64,000 bases of DNA, from the NCBI RefSeq assembly GCF_000981225.1, contig NZ_LAJC01000023.1, positions 1 to 64,000 on the forward strand, in the 5' to 3' direction. Below are positions 1 to 10,517 of the stretch, piece by piece. The number at the start of each line of letters is the position of its first letter. Within the stretch, counting starts at the first letter, position 1. This stretch comes from Allosalinactinospora lopnorensis (lineage in GTDB: Bacteria > Actinomycetota > Actinomycetes > Streptosporangiales > Streptosporangiaceae). The notes below the pieces were generated by a model, which made no database searches, was not told the origin of the DNA, and worked only from the letters and a program-made list of their open reading frames with translations. The position numbers were made by a program, and so were the translations under genes.

Positions 1-198
1 GTCGGCGCGGGGACGGGACGCCGATTCCCCTCGGCGCACGCGCAAGGGACGTTCGTCCGTCCCGGCGTGTTGCCAAGGACCCGCGCGGTGACCGCCGTCG
101 GACCGTAGGCGCCGCGGCGCCCATCGGCTTGTCTGGAGACGCGCCCGCGGTGGCCGGTCGCCGCTTGCGGCCCGCGCACGGCAGAAAGCAGGGAGACC

Positions 199-2580
199 AT
201 GCCAGGTATCCGCCATGTCCTCGGCCTGGACGAACTCGGGATCGGCGACGTCAAGACCGCCGGGGGCAAGAACGCCTCATTGGGGGAGCTGCTGCGTGAG
301 CTGGCGGCGGTGGGCGTGTCCGTGCCCGAGGGTTTCGCCACCACGGCCGAGGCCTACTGGGAGTTCCTGGACGCCAACGAGCTGCGCGGGCTCATCGCGG
401 CCCAGGTGGCGCGGCTGCGGCGGGGGGAGCCGGTCTCCTCGGTTGGGGCCGCGGTGCGTTCGGCGATCCTGGCCGCGCAGCTCCCGGCCGGTCTGCACGA
501 GTCCATCCGCGCGGCGTATCGGGAGCTGGGGCAGCGGGCCGGGCGCCGCGACCTCGATGTCGCGGTGCGCAGCAGCGCCACAGCGGAGGACCTGCCCAAC
601 GCGAGCTTCGCGGGACAGCAGGAGTCCTTCCTCAACGTCTCCGGCGAGACGGCCCTGCTGGAGGCCTGCAAACGCTGCTACGCCTCGCTGTTCACCGACC
701 GGGCGATCAACTACCGCGAGGACCAGGGTTTCGACCATCTCAGCATCGCCCTGTCCGTCGGCGTCCAGCGCATGGTGCGCTCGGACCTGGCCGGCTCCGG
801 GGTGCTGTTCACCATCGACACCGAGAACGGGTTTCCGCACCATGTGGTGGTCAGCGCCGCCTACGGCCTGGGCGAGAGCGTGGTCCAGGGTCTGGTGGAG
901 CCGGACGAGTACACCGTGTTCAAACCCCTGCTGCGCGGGGACACCCGGGCGCGGCCGATCACGGCCAAGGCACGCGGCCGCAAGGAGTCCAAGATCGTCT
1001 ACAGCGGTGGCGGCGAACGCGTCCGCACCGAAGACACCTCCGGAGCCGAACGGAACTCCTACGTCCTCGACGACGAGGAGATCCTCACCCTGGCACGCTG
1101 GGGGGTCCTGATCGAGGACCACTACGGCACTCCCATGGACGTGGAGTGGGCCAAGGACGGCCGCACCGGTGAGCTGTTCGTCGTCCAGGCCCGGCCGGAG
1201 ACGGTGCGGACACGCCAGGCGCCGGGGAGCCTGCACACCTACCGTCTGCTGGAGTCCGGGCAGCGGCTCGTGTCGGGCATAGCGGTGGGTGACGCGATCG
1301 CGGCTGGCCGGGTCTGCGTGCTGCGCGGCCCGGAGGAGATCGACCGCTTCGAGCCCGGCACGGTTCTCGTCACCACCAGCACCGACCCGGACTGGGAACC
1401 CGTCATGAAGCGCGCGGCGGCCATCGTCACCGACCATGGCGGACGCACCTCGCACGCGGCGATCGTCAGCCGGGAGCTGGGCGTTCCGGCTCTGGTCGGC
1501 GCCGGCGACGCGACCCGAAGGCTCGCGCCGGGGGCCGAGGTCACCGTCTGCTGCGCCGAGGGCGAGACCGGCTACGTCTACGCCGGGCGGCTGGACTTCG
1601 AGGAGCGCGAACTCGACCTGGCCGCAGTGCCCGAGACGCGGACCGCGGTCTCGCTCAACCTCGCCAACCCAGATGCGGCGCTGCGCTGGTGGCGGCTGCC
1701 GGCGGACGGGGTGGGGCTGGCCAGGATGGAGTTCATCGTGGCCAACCACATCAAGGCCCACCCCATGGCGCTGCTGCACCCCGAGCGGCTGGCCCCCGAG
1801 GACCGGGCGCGCATCGCCGAGCTCGTCGAAGGCTCGGCCGGCGGCGCCGAGTACTTCGTGGAGCACCTCACCCACGGAGCGGCGCGGATCGCGGCCTCGC
1901 GCTGGCCCGACCCGGTCATCCTGCGGATGAGCGACTTCAAGACCAACGAGTACGCCCGGCTGATCGGCGGCGGGCCGTTCGAACCGGCCGAGGAGAACCC
2001 GATGCTGGGATGGCGCGGCGCCTCCCGCTACTACAGCGAGGGTTACCGCGAGGGGTTCGCCCTGGAGTGCCGGGCGGTGCGCCGGGTACGCGACGACATC
2101 GGCCTGACCAACCTGGTCGTCATGATCCCCTTCTGCCGGACCCTGCGCGAGGCCGACCAGGTCATCGGGGTGATGGCCGAGGAGGGGCTCAGGCGCGGCG
2201 AGAACGGCCTGCGGGTGTACGTGATGGGAGAGATCCCGGCCAACGTCGTCCTGGCCGCGGAGTTCGCCGAGCGCTTCGACGGGTTCTCGATCGGCAGCAA
2301 CGATCTCACCCAGCTGCTCCTGGGAGTGGACCGGGACTCCGCCGAACTCGCGGAGCTGTTCGACGAGCGCGATCCCGCGGTGATCGCCAGTATCGAGCGG
2401 CTCGTCGCCACCGCGCACGCCAACGGGCGGCCGGTGGGGCTGTGCGGTCAGCGGCCCAGCGACGACCCCGACTTCGCGCGCGCACTCGTCTCCGCGGGCA
2501 TCGACTCGATCTCGGTGGCCCCGGACAGCTTCCTGGCGGTGAAGGAGAACGTCCTCGCCGCGGAGAGCGAGGCGGGGTAG
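199..2580 (+). CDS. ppsA: Phosphoenolpyruvate synthase
   Basis: Makes PEP from pyruvate, ATP and water, the entry step of gluconeogenesis from C3 compounds. The 793-residue length is normal for the family. An N-terminal ATP-grasp (PPDK_N) domain covers about residues 1-340. The swivelling phosphohistidine domain has GGRTSHAAIVSRELG with the phosphorylated His near residue 419. The C-terminal PEP-utilising barrel has GSNDLTQLLLGVDRDS and ends with the GLCGQ cysteine motif. The ATG is preceded by AGGGAG at good spacing. The gene is intact. It stands first in a run of stress and dormancy genes and may work with the FBP aldolase/phosphatase at 10.5 kb to support gluconeogenesis in resting or oxygen-limited cells (inference). 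Confidence 0.95.
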   Translation: MPGIRHVLGLDELGIGDVKTAGGKNASLGELLRELAAVGVSVPEGFATTAEAYWEFLDANELRGLIAAQVARLRRGEPVSSVGAAVRSAILAAQLPAGLHESIRAAYRELGQRAGRRDLDVAVRSSATAEDLPNASFAGQQESFLNVSGETALLEACKRCYASLFTDRAINYREDQGFDHLSIALSVGVQRMVRSDLAGSGVLFTIDTENGFPHHVVVSAAYGLGESVVQGLVEPDEYTVFKPLLRGDTRARPITAKARGRKESKIVYSGGGERVRTEDTSGAERNSYVLDDEEILTLARWGVLIEDHYGTPMDVEWAKDGRTGELFVVQARPETVRTRQAPGSLHTYRLLESGQRLVSGIAVGDAIAAGRVCVLRGPEEIDRFEPGTVLVTTSTDPDWEPVMKRAAAIVTDHGGRTSHAAIVSRELGVPALVGAGDATRRLAPGAEVTVCCAEGETGYVYAGRLDFEERELDLAAVPETRTAVSLNLANPDAALRWWRLPADGVGLARMEFIVANHIKAHPMALLHPERLAPEDRARIAELVEGSAGGAEYFVEHLTHGAARIAASRWPDPVILRMSDFKTNEYARLIGGGPFEPAEENPMLGWRGASRYYSEGYREGFALECRAVRRVRDDIGLTNLVVMIPFCRTLREADQVIGVMAEEGLRRGENGLRVYVMGEIPANVVLAAEFAERFDGFSIGSNDLTQLLLGVDRDSAELAELFDERDPAVIASIERLVATAHANGRPVGLCGQRPSDDPDFARALVSAGIDSISVAPDSFLAVKENVLAAESEAG

Positions 2581-2631
2581 TTGAGCGTGACATCAACTAT
2601 GCCAACCGGCCGCTGCGCGGCAGCCGGTGCA

Positions 2632-2645
2632 GGACCGGAAGGTCC
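2632..2645. promoter_or_regulatory. GGACC-N4-GGTCC palindrome, DosR/OsdR-like box
   Basis: A perfect 5-bp inverted repeat with a 4-bp spacer, GGACCGGAAGGTCC, lies about 85 bp before the CBS-BON gene. CBS-domain genes are classic members of the mycobacterial DosR and streptomycete OsdR regulons, whose boxes have this general shape. Assignment is by resemblance only. Confidence 0.4.
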
Positions 2646-2729
2646 ATGGCGCCCCGCCCAACGGCTCTATCGACCTGAGACAGCGTGGCCGTGGTAAGAA
2701 ACCGCGCCCCGAGCTTGAGGAGGGTTCAC

Positions 2730-3515
2730 ATGCGTACGACCGTCCGTGACGTGATGGACACCGACGTAGTATCCATTGGCCCAAAGACCCCGTTCAAGGA
2801 AATCGCCCGATTGCTGGTCCTGCCGGAGGTCTCTGCGCTGCCCGTCATTGAGGACGATCGCGTCGTTGGGATTGTCTCCGAGACCGATCTGGCGCACAAC
2901 GAGGAGTTCGGACCCGGGGACTCCGGAGATGACTACCGTGAGCCGGTGTGGGCCCGGCTGCGCCACTCCCTGAGCAGCGCTCCGGGCAAGGCGCGGGCCG
3001 AGAGGGCGAGCGGGCTTATGGCCCGGAACGTGGTCACCGCGCATCTCGAGGACAGCATTGTCGTCGCGGCGCGAGCCATGGACCACCACGACGTCAAGCA
3101 ACTTCCCGTCGTCGATGGGCACGGCCGTCTCATAGGGCTACTCAGTCGACGCGATCTGCTTCGGGTGTTCGCCCGCTCCGACAGGAACATTTCCTGGGAT
3201 ATCAGTGCCGCGTTCATTGACGCTCCCGCCTGGCTCGGTACCAGACACATCCGGTTCACCGTAGACGGCGGCGTGGTCACCCTCGAAGAAGGTAGAGCAG
3301 CACAGTCACTGCACCATAATCAGCCAGCTCGTTTGCGGGGTGGACGGTGTCGTGGGTGTGCACAGCGAGCTCACCTGGGAAATAGACGACACCCCATCGA
3401 CAAGGGACCCTGTCCGATAGCGTCGCGGTGTTCACTGGTCGTCGGAGCGGGCCTCTTAGCGCCACCCGGGGAGCCCGACCTCCGTGGAAAGTGCGCCGCC
3501 CCGTCGCTCGAGTGA
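2730..3515 (+). CDS. CBS-pair and BON domain protein (frameshifted at the end)
   Basis: Two CBS domains (about residues 1-70 and 95-150) form a nucleotide-sensing Bateman module of the type found in DosR-regulon Hrp1. A BON domain should follow from about residue 165. The ATG at 2730 has AGGAGG just upstream, so it is preferred to the ATG at 2685. The BON domain breaks after GGVVTLEE: sequence resembling the rest of the domain (ISQLVCGVDGVVGVHSELTW) continues in the +1 frame from about 3291 and would stop at 3420, whereas the open frame runs on to 3515 as unrelated arginine-rich sequence. This is either a small indel error or a real C-terminal lesion. A palindromic box lies upstream. Confidence 0.85.
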   Translation: MRTTVRDVMDTDVVSIGPKTPFKEIARLLVLPEVSALPVIEDDRVVGIVSETDLAHNEEFGPGDSGDDYREPVWARLRHSLSSAPGKARAERASGLMARNVVTAHLEDSIVVAARAMDHHDVKQLPVVDGHGRLIGLLSRRDLLRVFARSDRNISWDISAAFIDAPAWLGTRHIRFTVDGGVVTLEEGRAAQSLHHNQPARLRGGRCRGCAQRAHLGNRRHPIDKGPCPIASRCSLVVGAGLLAPPGEPDLRGKCAAPSLE

Positions 3516-3519
3516 CAAC

Positions 3520-6253
3520 TTAGGCGCCCCGGCCGGAACCCGGATCCGAAGTGCCGCTTGGCGACGGCGCTGCGCTGCGTGTTAGCCGGCGCCGGATGGC
3601 TTTTTCCGCCTCGACGACCACCAGGACGGTGGCCGCTACCGCGATCATGATCGGCCAGTAGTGCAGTGGCAGCGGCTCGACGCGCAGCACCAGTTGGGTG
3701 AGCGGGAAGTACAGGGCGGCCAGGTGCAGCACGAGGTTGGCGATGGTCGCCCAGACGAGAAACGGGTTGTCGCGCAGGGGCACGGTGAGCACGGAGCGGT
3801 GCTCGGAGCGGGCGTTTCCGGCCTGGAAAGCGGAGAACAGCACCATCGTGGTCAGCGCGACCGTCTGGGCGGTGGTGATTGAATCGGTGCTCTCCAGGGC
3901 CCAGTAGAACAGGGCGAGCGTTCCACCGGCGCGGACAACAGAAGTGCTGACGGTGCGCTGCCACAGCAGGGGCGACATGATCCCCTCCCGTGTGCTGCGC
4001 GGGGGCTTGCGCAGCACGTTGCGGTCGCCACGTTCGAAGGCCAGGGCGACATCCTGGAGTCCACTGGTGACGAGGTTGAGCCACAGCAGTTGTGCGGGCA
4101 CCATGAGCAGCGGCCACCCGGCCGCCACGGTCACGAGCAGCGCGATGATCGTGGCCATGGAAGTGGAGAGGAGGAAGAAGGTCGCCCGGCGCACGTTGTC
4201 GAACGTGATACGGCCCTGTTCGATGGCGCCGACGATGCTGACGAAGTTGTCGTCGGTGAGCACGATCTCGGCGGCCTCGCGGGCCACGTCGGTGCCGCCT
4301 TTACCCATCGCGACCCCGATCGAGGCAGACTTGAGCGCGGGCGCGTCGTTGACTCCATCACCGGTCACCGCGACGACCTCGCCTTGCGCCTGAAGAACAC
4401 GGACAATGCGCAGCTTGCCCTCGGGGGAGATGCGCGCGAAGACGCTCGTGCCGGAGACGGCCGACCTCAGCTCATCCTCGTCCATCGCCTCCAGATCACT
4501 CCCGGTGACAGCTCGATTCGAGCTGCTGGTGATCCCTAGTTCGGTGGCGATGGATGCGGCGGTGAGTGCGTGGTCCCCGGTGATCATGACGACCCGGACA
4601 CCCGCGTCGTGGCAGACCGTGACGGCTTCGCGGACCCCTTTGCGGGGCGGGTCCATCAAGCCGACCAGCCCCGCCAGGACAAGACCGCGCGGCTCCTCAA
4701 GATCGAGGGGCGGATCTCCGTGCTGGCGGGGACGGCTGACGGCCAGAGCGAGAACCCGCAGACCGTCGGCGGCCATCGAGTGCGCCGCGGTGTGCATCTC
4801 GGCCACGTCGAGCGGCACCTCCCCGCCGTTGGCGAGGAGGGCGTCGCACATGTCCAATACGCGTTCCGGCGCTCCCTTGGCGAACAGCACCTCGGCGTCG
4901 CCCCACTGACGCAGGGCCGCGGAGAACCGCCGGCTCGGCTCGAACGGCAGATCGGCGATGAGAGCGTAGGCGTCCCGCTGTGGTTCGGGGGCCAGGCCGG
5001 CCTCGGCCGCGGCGAGCAGCAGGGCGATCTCGGTGGGGTCGCCCCGCCCCTCGACTCCGTCCGCCGTGGCGTGCACCACCGCCTCATTAGTGAGCACGCC
5101 GGTGAGCAGGGTCAGCGCGGCGGCCTCCTCCGCCAGCGGGGAGGGGAGCGCAGGACCACCCCCACTCCGGACGGGGATGCTGGCGGGCATCTGAACCAGC
5201 CCGGCAGCCCAGATCCGGCGGACGGTCATCCGGTTCTCGGTGAGTGTGCCGGTCTTGTCGGAGCCGATGACGGTGGCGCTGCCCAGTGTCTCCACCGCCG
5301 GCAACCAGCGCACGATCGCGTTGCGCCGCGCCATCCGGGTGACCCCGAGCGCGAGCGCGATCGTCAGTACGATCGGCAGGCCCTCCGGCACCGCGGCCAC
5401 TGCCAGCGCCACCGCGGCCATGAGCAGCTCTCGGGCCTGGCCGCCGGTGGCCAGGCCGAGAACGAACACCAGGGCGCAGGAGGACAGCACGACGACCATG
5501 ATCAGCCGGGACAGCCGGGTCATCCGCTGCTGGAGCGGGGTCTCGGCCTGCGGTTCCGCCCGGAGAAGCTCGGCGATGCCGCCCAGCTCTGTGTGGGTAC
5601 CAGTCGCGAACACCAGTCCCTCACCCCGGCCGCTGGTCACCATCGACCCGGCATGCGCGACCGAGCCCCGGTCACCGAGCGGAAGGTCCGACGCCAGCGC
5701 GGGTGTGCTTGACCACGGGCTCGGACTCTCCCGTCAGCAGCGACTCGTCGACCAGCAGCGCCTGGGCGCGGACCAGCCGCAGGTCCGCAGGGATCCGCGC
5801 CCCCGACTCCAGCAGGACCAGGTCACCCGGCACCAGCTCCCGGCCGTCGACCTCCAGCTCCCTCCCGTCCCGCATGACACGCGCCCGCGGCACCGCCATC
5901 TCCATCAGGGCACGCACCGCCGCATCGGCCTTGTGCTCCTGGACAAACCCGATCGTCGCGTTCAGCAGCAGCACGAAGGCGATCACACCAGCGTCGATCC
6001 ACTCCTGGAACACCAGGGTCACCGCGGCGGCCACCAGCAGGATCACGATGAGTGGGCTGCGGAACTGGCGCACGAAGACCACCACGGCCGAGGGCGGCTT
6101 GAGATCCTCCAACACATTGGGGCCGTATCGCTGGATGCGGCGCTCACTATCGGCGGTGCTCAGACCTTCGGGCCCGGAGTCGAGCACGTCGATCGCCTCG
6201 GCGGTCTCGACGGCGTGCCACGACCGGTCGGCGTGTGTGTGGGGCAATGTCAC
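3520..6253 (-). CDS. P2-type cation-transporting ATPase, CtpF-like (one frameshift)
   Basis: Membrane pump that uses ATP to move a cation, probably Ca2+ or a similar metal. Visible parts are an N-terminal cation-ATPase domain, the actuator TGES loop, the TM4 motif PEGLP, the phosphorylation motif [11 protein letters not shown] with its Asp, [12 protein letters not shown] in the hinge, and a C-terminal group of membrane segments. The open frame breaks at 5672. Adding one base to the GGG run at 5701-5703 restores ...[16 protein letters not shown] and joins both halves into about 910 residues, normal for the family. I chose the GTG at 6253 because GGAGGAGAGGG lies just upstream. Mtb CtpF is in the DosR regulon, which fits the neighbours. 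Confidence 0.88.
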
Positions 6254-6587
6254 GGTTCCCTCTCCTCCGGAGCGGGCACATACGGGCACCGCTCTCCCAT
6301 GCTTACTGTTCTCGTCCCCCATAGGCAGGGGCCAACGACCTTCAAGGCGGGGACGGGGGCTCTCGCGAGATAGCGAAGAGCCAGGTGGGATGGGAGGACA
6401 CGCCAGTGGAAAGGGAACAATGGTCGGCTTTCCGGAGCCCGCCGGGGCGGGTACCAATGTTGCTCGGGTGCGCGCCGAAACACGCCCTCTCTGGTCTGCC
6501 GTGTGAGCGGGGCCACGGTGCTGTGGAGCCGTTCCACCTGCCCGCCCTATACGGCGACGCCGCCCGCGAAACATCCTGTGAGCTGCC

Positions 6588-6818
6588 ATGACGACGCGAC
6601 TGCTGTTCTGGTTGTGCCTGGCGGGCCTCGGTGTGGGTGGTGGCGTGTGGCTCGCCGAGTCGCCGGGAACCGCAGACCTCGCGTGGTTGCTCACCCACGG
6701 TGCTGGCGAGCGTTCCAGCGCTGTGGTGGGTGGTCTAAGGGCTGCGTCAACGGCGGCTGGGGACCGGCGTCATCTAAAACTGATGGACATGGTTGTCACC
6801 TGGGTCTCCGACCCTTAG
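6588..6818 (+). pseudogene. Short membrane-protein fragment, possibly the start of a P-type ATPase
   Basis: A 76-codon frame beginning with ATG encodes one hydrophobic segment (RLLFWLCLAGLGVGGGVWLA) followed by an acidic/small stretch, then loses any recognisable character. The first 50 residues resemble the N-terminus of heavy-metal P-type ATPases, but the remaining 600 or so residues are missing. It may be a remnant, or chance coding. Low confidence. Confidence 0.25.
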
Positions 6819-7219
6819 GAGATCCTTCATGTCCAACCCCCACTCGATCGTGAAGCCAAAGACCCGAGCGCCGAACCAGGGGCCCTGGGGGCCGACCAGG
6901 CCAGAAAGCGCGGATCGTCGGTGGTGGTCTGGCCGGCGGCGCGCTGGGCACACACTCTATGAGGTGCCGACGACAGTGGAGCGGCCCCTCGCGAATTGGA
7001 CAGCGTGCCGTTCCGCCGGCCCGTGCATACCATCGGGCGCGCCGGCAGCCCGCCAGGAAAGGGCCACATAGTCGGAACCCTGAACCATTACAGCCGACGG
7101 CATGGTCGGTGCAATCGCCGTGCGCATGATGGCGGTTTCCGCGCCATATGGCGCGTCTCGGCTTACCGGCTCCTGCTTGGCAACGCTTCCACGCATGGTG
7201 AGGAACCAGGAGGCCAGCG
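6819..7219. other. Intergenic, no gene recognised
   Basis: About 400 bases between the membrane fragment and the universal stress gene. Frames on both strands are short or low-complexity and have no recognisable domain. AGGAACCAGGAGG at the right end is the ribosome binding site of the next gene. Confidence 0.5.
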
Positions 7220-8097
7220 ATGACAGCGAGACCTACGGTGCTCCGCCGGCCGATCGTGGTCGGGGTGGAGGCTCCGACGCCGACGCAACGACCTTGGCCT
7301 GGGCAACCAGCGAGGCGGTACGCAGGCAGGCGTCGCTGCAGTTGGTGCACGCCCAAGAGCTCCCCTCGTGGTTCGTGCGGCATCACCGGCTCACGGCCGA
7401 GGCGAAGGAGGACGCCAACGCACATGCGGAGGAACTGTTCGACCGGGCCAGGGCACATGTGCACGCTCGGGAGGCCGCGGTGGTCACCGAGAGCCATTTC
7501 GGATTCGGGGCGGCGGCCTCGGTGCTGTCGAGCGCCGCGCGTGAGGCGTCGCTGGTGGTTTTGGGCGCTTCCCGGCACGAGGAGCAGCATCACATCACCC
7601 TTCGCCCCGTGGCGAGTCATGTGGCGGCCCACGCGCCCTGCCCCGTCGTCGTGGCACGCGATCCCGGGGACGGGGCCGGCAACGTCATCGTTGGGGTTGA
7701 TGGCTCCCGTATCTCCGAGGAGGCTGTCGGGTTTGCCTTCGAGGAAGCCGCGTACCGTGGCACCGGCGTGGCTGCGGTGATGGCCTGGGAACCCGTAATC
7801 TCCGCCTGGCCGGTCTTCCCGGACGACGTCGGGGCCCAGCGCGAACTCGCGGTGGACGCGCTCGCCGGGTCGGTGACCCGGTGGCGGGACCGCTACCCGG
7901 GCGTGTCCCTGGAACAACGGGTCGTCCAGGGCCACCCGGTACGCGCGCTCCTCGATGTGGCGCCGGCGACACCGCTTCTGGTCGTGGGATCGCACGGGCA
8001 CGGGTGGTTTCCGGGAGCGCTGCTGGGCTCGGTGAGCAACGCGCTCATCCGCCGTTCGCCCGTCACACTCGCCGTTGTCCGCGCCCCTGGCCACTAG
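7220..8097 (+). CDS. Universal stress protein, two UspA domains (one frameshift)
   Basis: Cytoplasmic stress protein with tandem Usp domains that probably bind ATP. Domain 1 starts MTARPTVLRRPIVVGV. One base is missing after 7269: restoring it gives VGV-D-GSDADATTLAW and joins the start to the long frame. Domain 2 starts VIVGVDGSRISEEA and ends with the ATP-binding motif GSHGHGWFPGALLGS. The ATG at 7220 has AGGAGG upstream, which the alternative in-frame start at 7102 lacks. At about 293 residues the length is typical of actinobacterial two-domain Usps, many of which are induced by hypoxia. Confidence 0.88.
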
Positions 8098-8626
8098 AGC
8101 AGAGCGAACCACGATTCCCGCTCTTGCCGTCGAAGCGCCGCCTGGTGCCAGGGAACGCAGCCACGACTCAGGGCTTCCGGGCGGCGGAGAGCATGGTTTC
8201 CGCCCGTGTGAGCGGTGTCCTGTCTCGGCTGTTGGGCGCCACCGCCGCAGGCGGTGGTACCGCCTGCCACAGCGGCACGCCCGCACGTCACCCCGGAGCA
8301 ATTCAGCCACCGGCGGCGCACGGCCGTGTGTTCGCGGTACAGGACGTCCAGTGGCACAGGTTCTGACCACAAGGGCGCAGGTCCAGCCAGTGTCGACCCA
8401 GTCTCGAACTGATCCGTGACCATCACTGGCCACCATCGAGACGAGGTCTGTCAGTGGACCGCCGGACACAGACGGGCTGGTAGTGACCGGAGGGCTGCCC
8501 GACCTCGCCGGGAAGACGTGATCGCGTACTTCGCGGCCGGGATGGCAGAGGCGTGAACAGGGAGTCGGGGAGGGGCACTGTGGACAGTGTCTGCCGTGGT
8601 TGCCAAGGCAGTATTGGAGGATAAGG
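8098..8626. other. Intergenic, no gene recognised
   Basis: About 530 bases. No frame on either strand shows a recognisable domain or a good ribosome site, apart from TGGAGG before the next gene. A short plus-strand stretch near 8520-8556 reads like the C-terminal tail of a lost protein, but this cannot be assigned. Confidence 0.45.
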
Positions 8627-9058
8627 ATGTCGTTCACTGGTGTGGAGAACCTCGATCGAAGTATCCACAAGAGCAACGGGTGGCTCGCTGATATCGCCGA
8701 GGGGTTCGAAACGACCGACCGGCAGTTCACCTACCGGGTACTCCGGGCATGGCTGCACACGCTACGCGACCGGCTCGGCGTCGAGGTCGCCGCGCACCTG
8801 GCGGCGGGCTTCCCCGAGTTGCTGCGCGGCGTGTTCTACGACGGGTGGAATCCGAGCAAGGTGCCCGAAAAGTGCGACCGCGACGAGTTCGTGAACCGGT
8901 TCGCGAGGGAGGCGCGGGTCACGAACGTCGAAGCCCCAGAGAAGATCGCGGTCGTCTCGGGGGTGATCCGCGGCCACCTCGGCAATGGCGCGTTCGACCA
9001 CACCCTGCAGCAGCTTCCCCGCGACCTTCGCCGGCTGCTGCATCCGGAGTCGGCGTAG
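8627..9058 (+). CDS. DUF2267 domain protein
   Basis: A 143-residue soluble, mainly helical protein of the DUF2267 family, whose function is unknown. The start MSFTGVENLDRSI, the central LRAWLHTLRDRLGVEVAAH and the GFPELLRGVFYDGW segment fit the family, and the domain fills the whole protein. The ATG at 8627 has GGAGGATAAGG upstream, so I prefer it to the in-frame ATG 27 bases earlier. DUF2267 genes often lie with Usp, CBS and Hsp20 genes in actinomycete stress islands, as here. Confidence 0.85.
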   Translation: MSFTGVENLDRSIHKSNGWLADIAEGFETTDRQFTYRVLRAWLHTLRDRLGVEVAAHLAAGFPELLRGVFYDGWNPSKVPEKCDRDEFVNRFAREARVTNVEAPEKIAVVSGVIRGHLGNGAFDHTLQQLPRDLRRLLHPESA

Positions 9059-9422
9059 CACCTTGACGGGAGGAGATTAGCCGCTGAACCGACGCTGGAA
9101 ACGGTATTGAGGACCGTATGCGGTCGGGGAGCGCTCGACCGGGACGCCGAACGAGCCGGTCGCGGCGGATCGCCGTGGTGAACGCGAAAGTGCGTCGGCG
9201 GGTCCGGGGCGCGCAGCCCTCCCGATGCCCAAGGTGCGGCCCGTCCGGCCGGAATGGGTGTTCGAGGGTCTCGCTCGATAGTGCTTGAAGCGAACAGGCA
9301 ACCAGGCCGCGAAGGCCCGGCGTGCGGGCAGGCACCACCGGGTTCCTGCCTGGCAGGGCATCCCTGCCAGGGAAGACCTCATCCGCAAAGTCCGCGCCGG
9401 GACATCCCCAGGCGCGCCGCGC

Positions 9423-9829
9423 TCACTCGCCCCGTTGCCCCGGAACGCGGTGCCCCTTCTCCTTGGCCGGTAGCGGAACGCTGACCTCAAGGATCCCGTT
9501 GTTGTACGAGGCCTGCACGTCGTTTTCGTCGACCCCTTCGGGCAGGGTCAGGGTGCGGAGGAAGGAACCGTAGCGAAACTCCGAGTGGTGCTTGTCCTTG
9601 CGCTCCTCGCGCCGAGCGGCGCGAATCGTCAGCCGACCGGAGGCTACGGTGATGTCGACGTCCTTGTCCGGATCGATGTCTGGCATCTCGGCCCGTACGA
9701 TATAGCGGCCGCCCTCCTCGAAGTCCTCGACGCGCATCCGGCACATTCCGGGCCGCTCGCTGAGAAACGGCAGATCGAACCACTAGGACAGATTCGGGAA
9801 CAGCGCCCCCTGCGCGCCAGCTCAGCTAT
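9423..9829 (-). pseudogene. Hsp20/alpha-crystallin small heat shock protein, damaged N-terminus
   Basis: Small heat shock chaperone of the HspX type. The alpha-crystallin core is intact: MRVEDFEEGGRYIVRAEMPD, then GRLTIRAARREE, and the C-terminal GILEVSVPLP strand. The usual N-terminus can be read further upstream as AELARRGALFPNLS-x-WFDLPF, but it carries three lesions: ATA where the start ATG should be (9829, after GGGAGGATTCC), an extra G in the run at 9806-9810, and TAG in place of an expected Glu codon. A shortened protein could start at the ATG at 9746 (107 residues). This may be true decay or a mixture of decay and sequence error. Hsp20 is a standard member of dormancy regulons. Confidence 0.75.
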
Positions 9830-10517
9830 GGAATCCTCCCCCGTCAGTCTCCTTCTGCTTCTCGCCTTTCTCTTGTGGCTCTACCTGAAGAGTAACGTCA
9901 TACCCAGGTCGAATATCCTGCGGGGCTCACCCGGCCAGCCCTCAGAGGGGCAACCGGGAAGACGGCGCAACCTGCCCCTTGAGGAGGTACCGAGGGTGTT
10001 CGCCGCCCGAGGATTGAACGCGCATCGCCGAGCCCAATCAGCGGTGGTGTCGGATACCCTACGATGCGTGACTGCCTTGCTCACCGGTCCGCAGCTTCTT
10101 CGCGTCGACTGGTCAAACGGCGCCCCGGCCGCGCTGAGCTGCTCGATCCCCGCTCGCACATCGGAGGACGTCCCAACCGGTGGGAAGTCCGGCAACTGAA
10201 CAGAAGCCGACCAGGACTCGTCGGGCGTAGTTGGCGCAGCCGCCGGTGGAGGCGGTGTCGAGGCCGGCACGGGATCGGGTGTCGTCGCTTTCTCAGCTGA
10301 GCGGGCTTGGCCGGGGCTACCGGCTCGCAGGCATCCGGTGCCGCTTTTGCCTCGTGTCCACCATGCTGCCGGTACGAGGAAGCACACATTGCCGCGAAGC
10401 GCCGACCGTTCGGAGCCGGCGACCGCTTCGATCCCGTCGAAGAACGGGTGGGCCCGTGGCGTTGTCGCCACCACGTGTTGTACGAAGCGGGCCTGTGGCC
10501 TTGGCGCGGTTGGTCGG
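9830..10517. other. Intergenic, no gene recognised
   Basis: Nearly 690 bases between the Hsp20 and FBPase genes. Two long overlapping frames exist (about 9585-10199 plus, 9881-10474 minus), but both are arginine/proline/serine-rich, lack ribosome sites and show no domain. I see nothing supportable here. Confidence 0.45.

Noticed and set aside
277-2418. Antisense 713-codon frame opposite ppsA
   Set aside because: It is the complement of an intact, clearly conserved gene, is His/Gly/Pro-rich and shows no domain.
6796-8730. Minus-strand 644-codon frame opposite the Usp gene
   Set aside because: Low-complexity, no ribosome site, overlaps a recognised gene; a by-product of high GC.
9881-10474. 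Minus-strand 197-codon frame between Hsp20 and FBPase
   Set aside because: Pro/Ala/Arg-rich, no family resemblance, no ribosome site.
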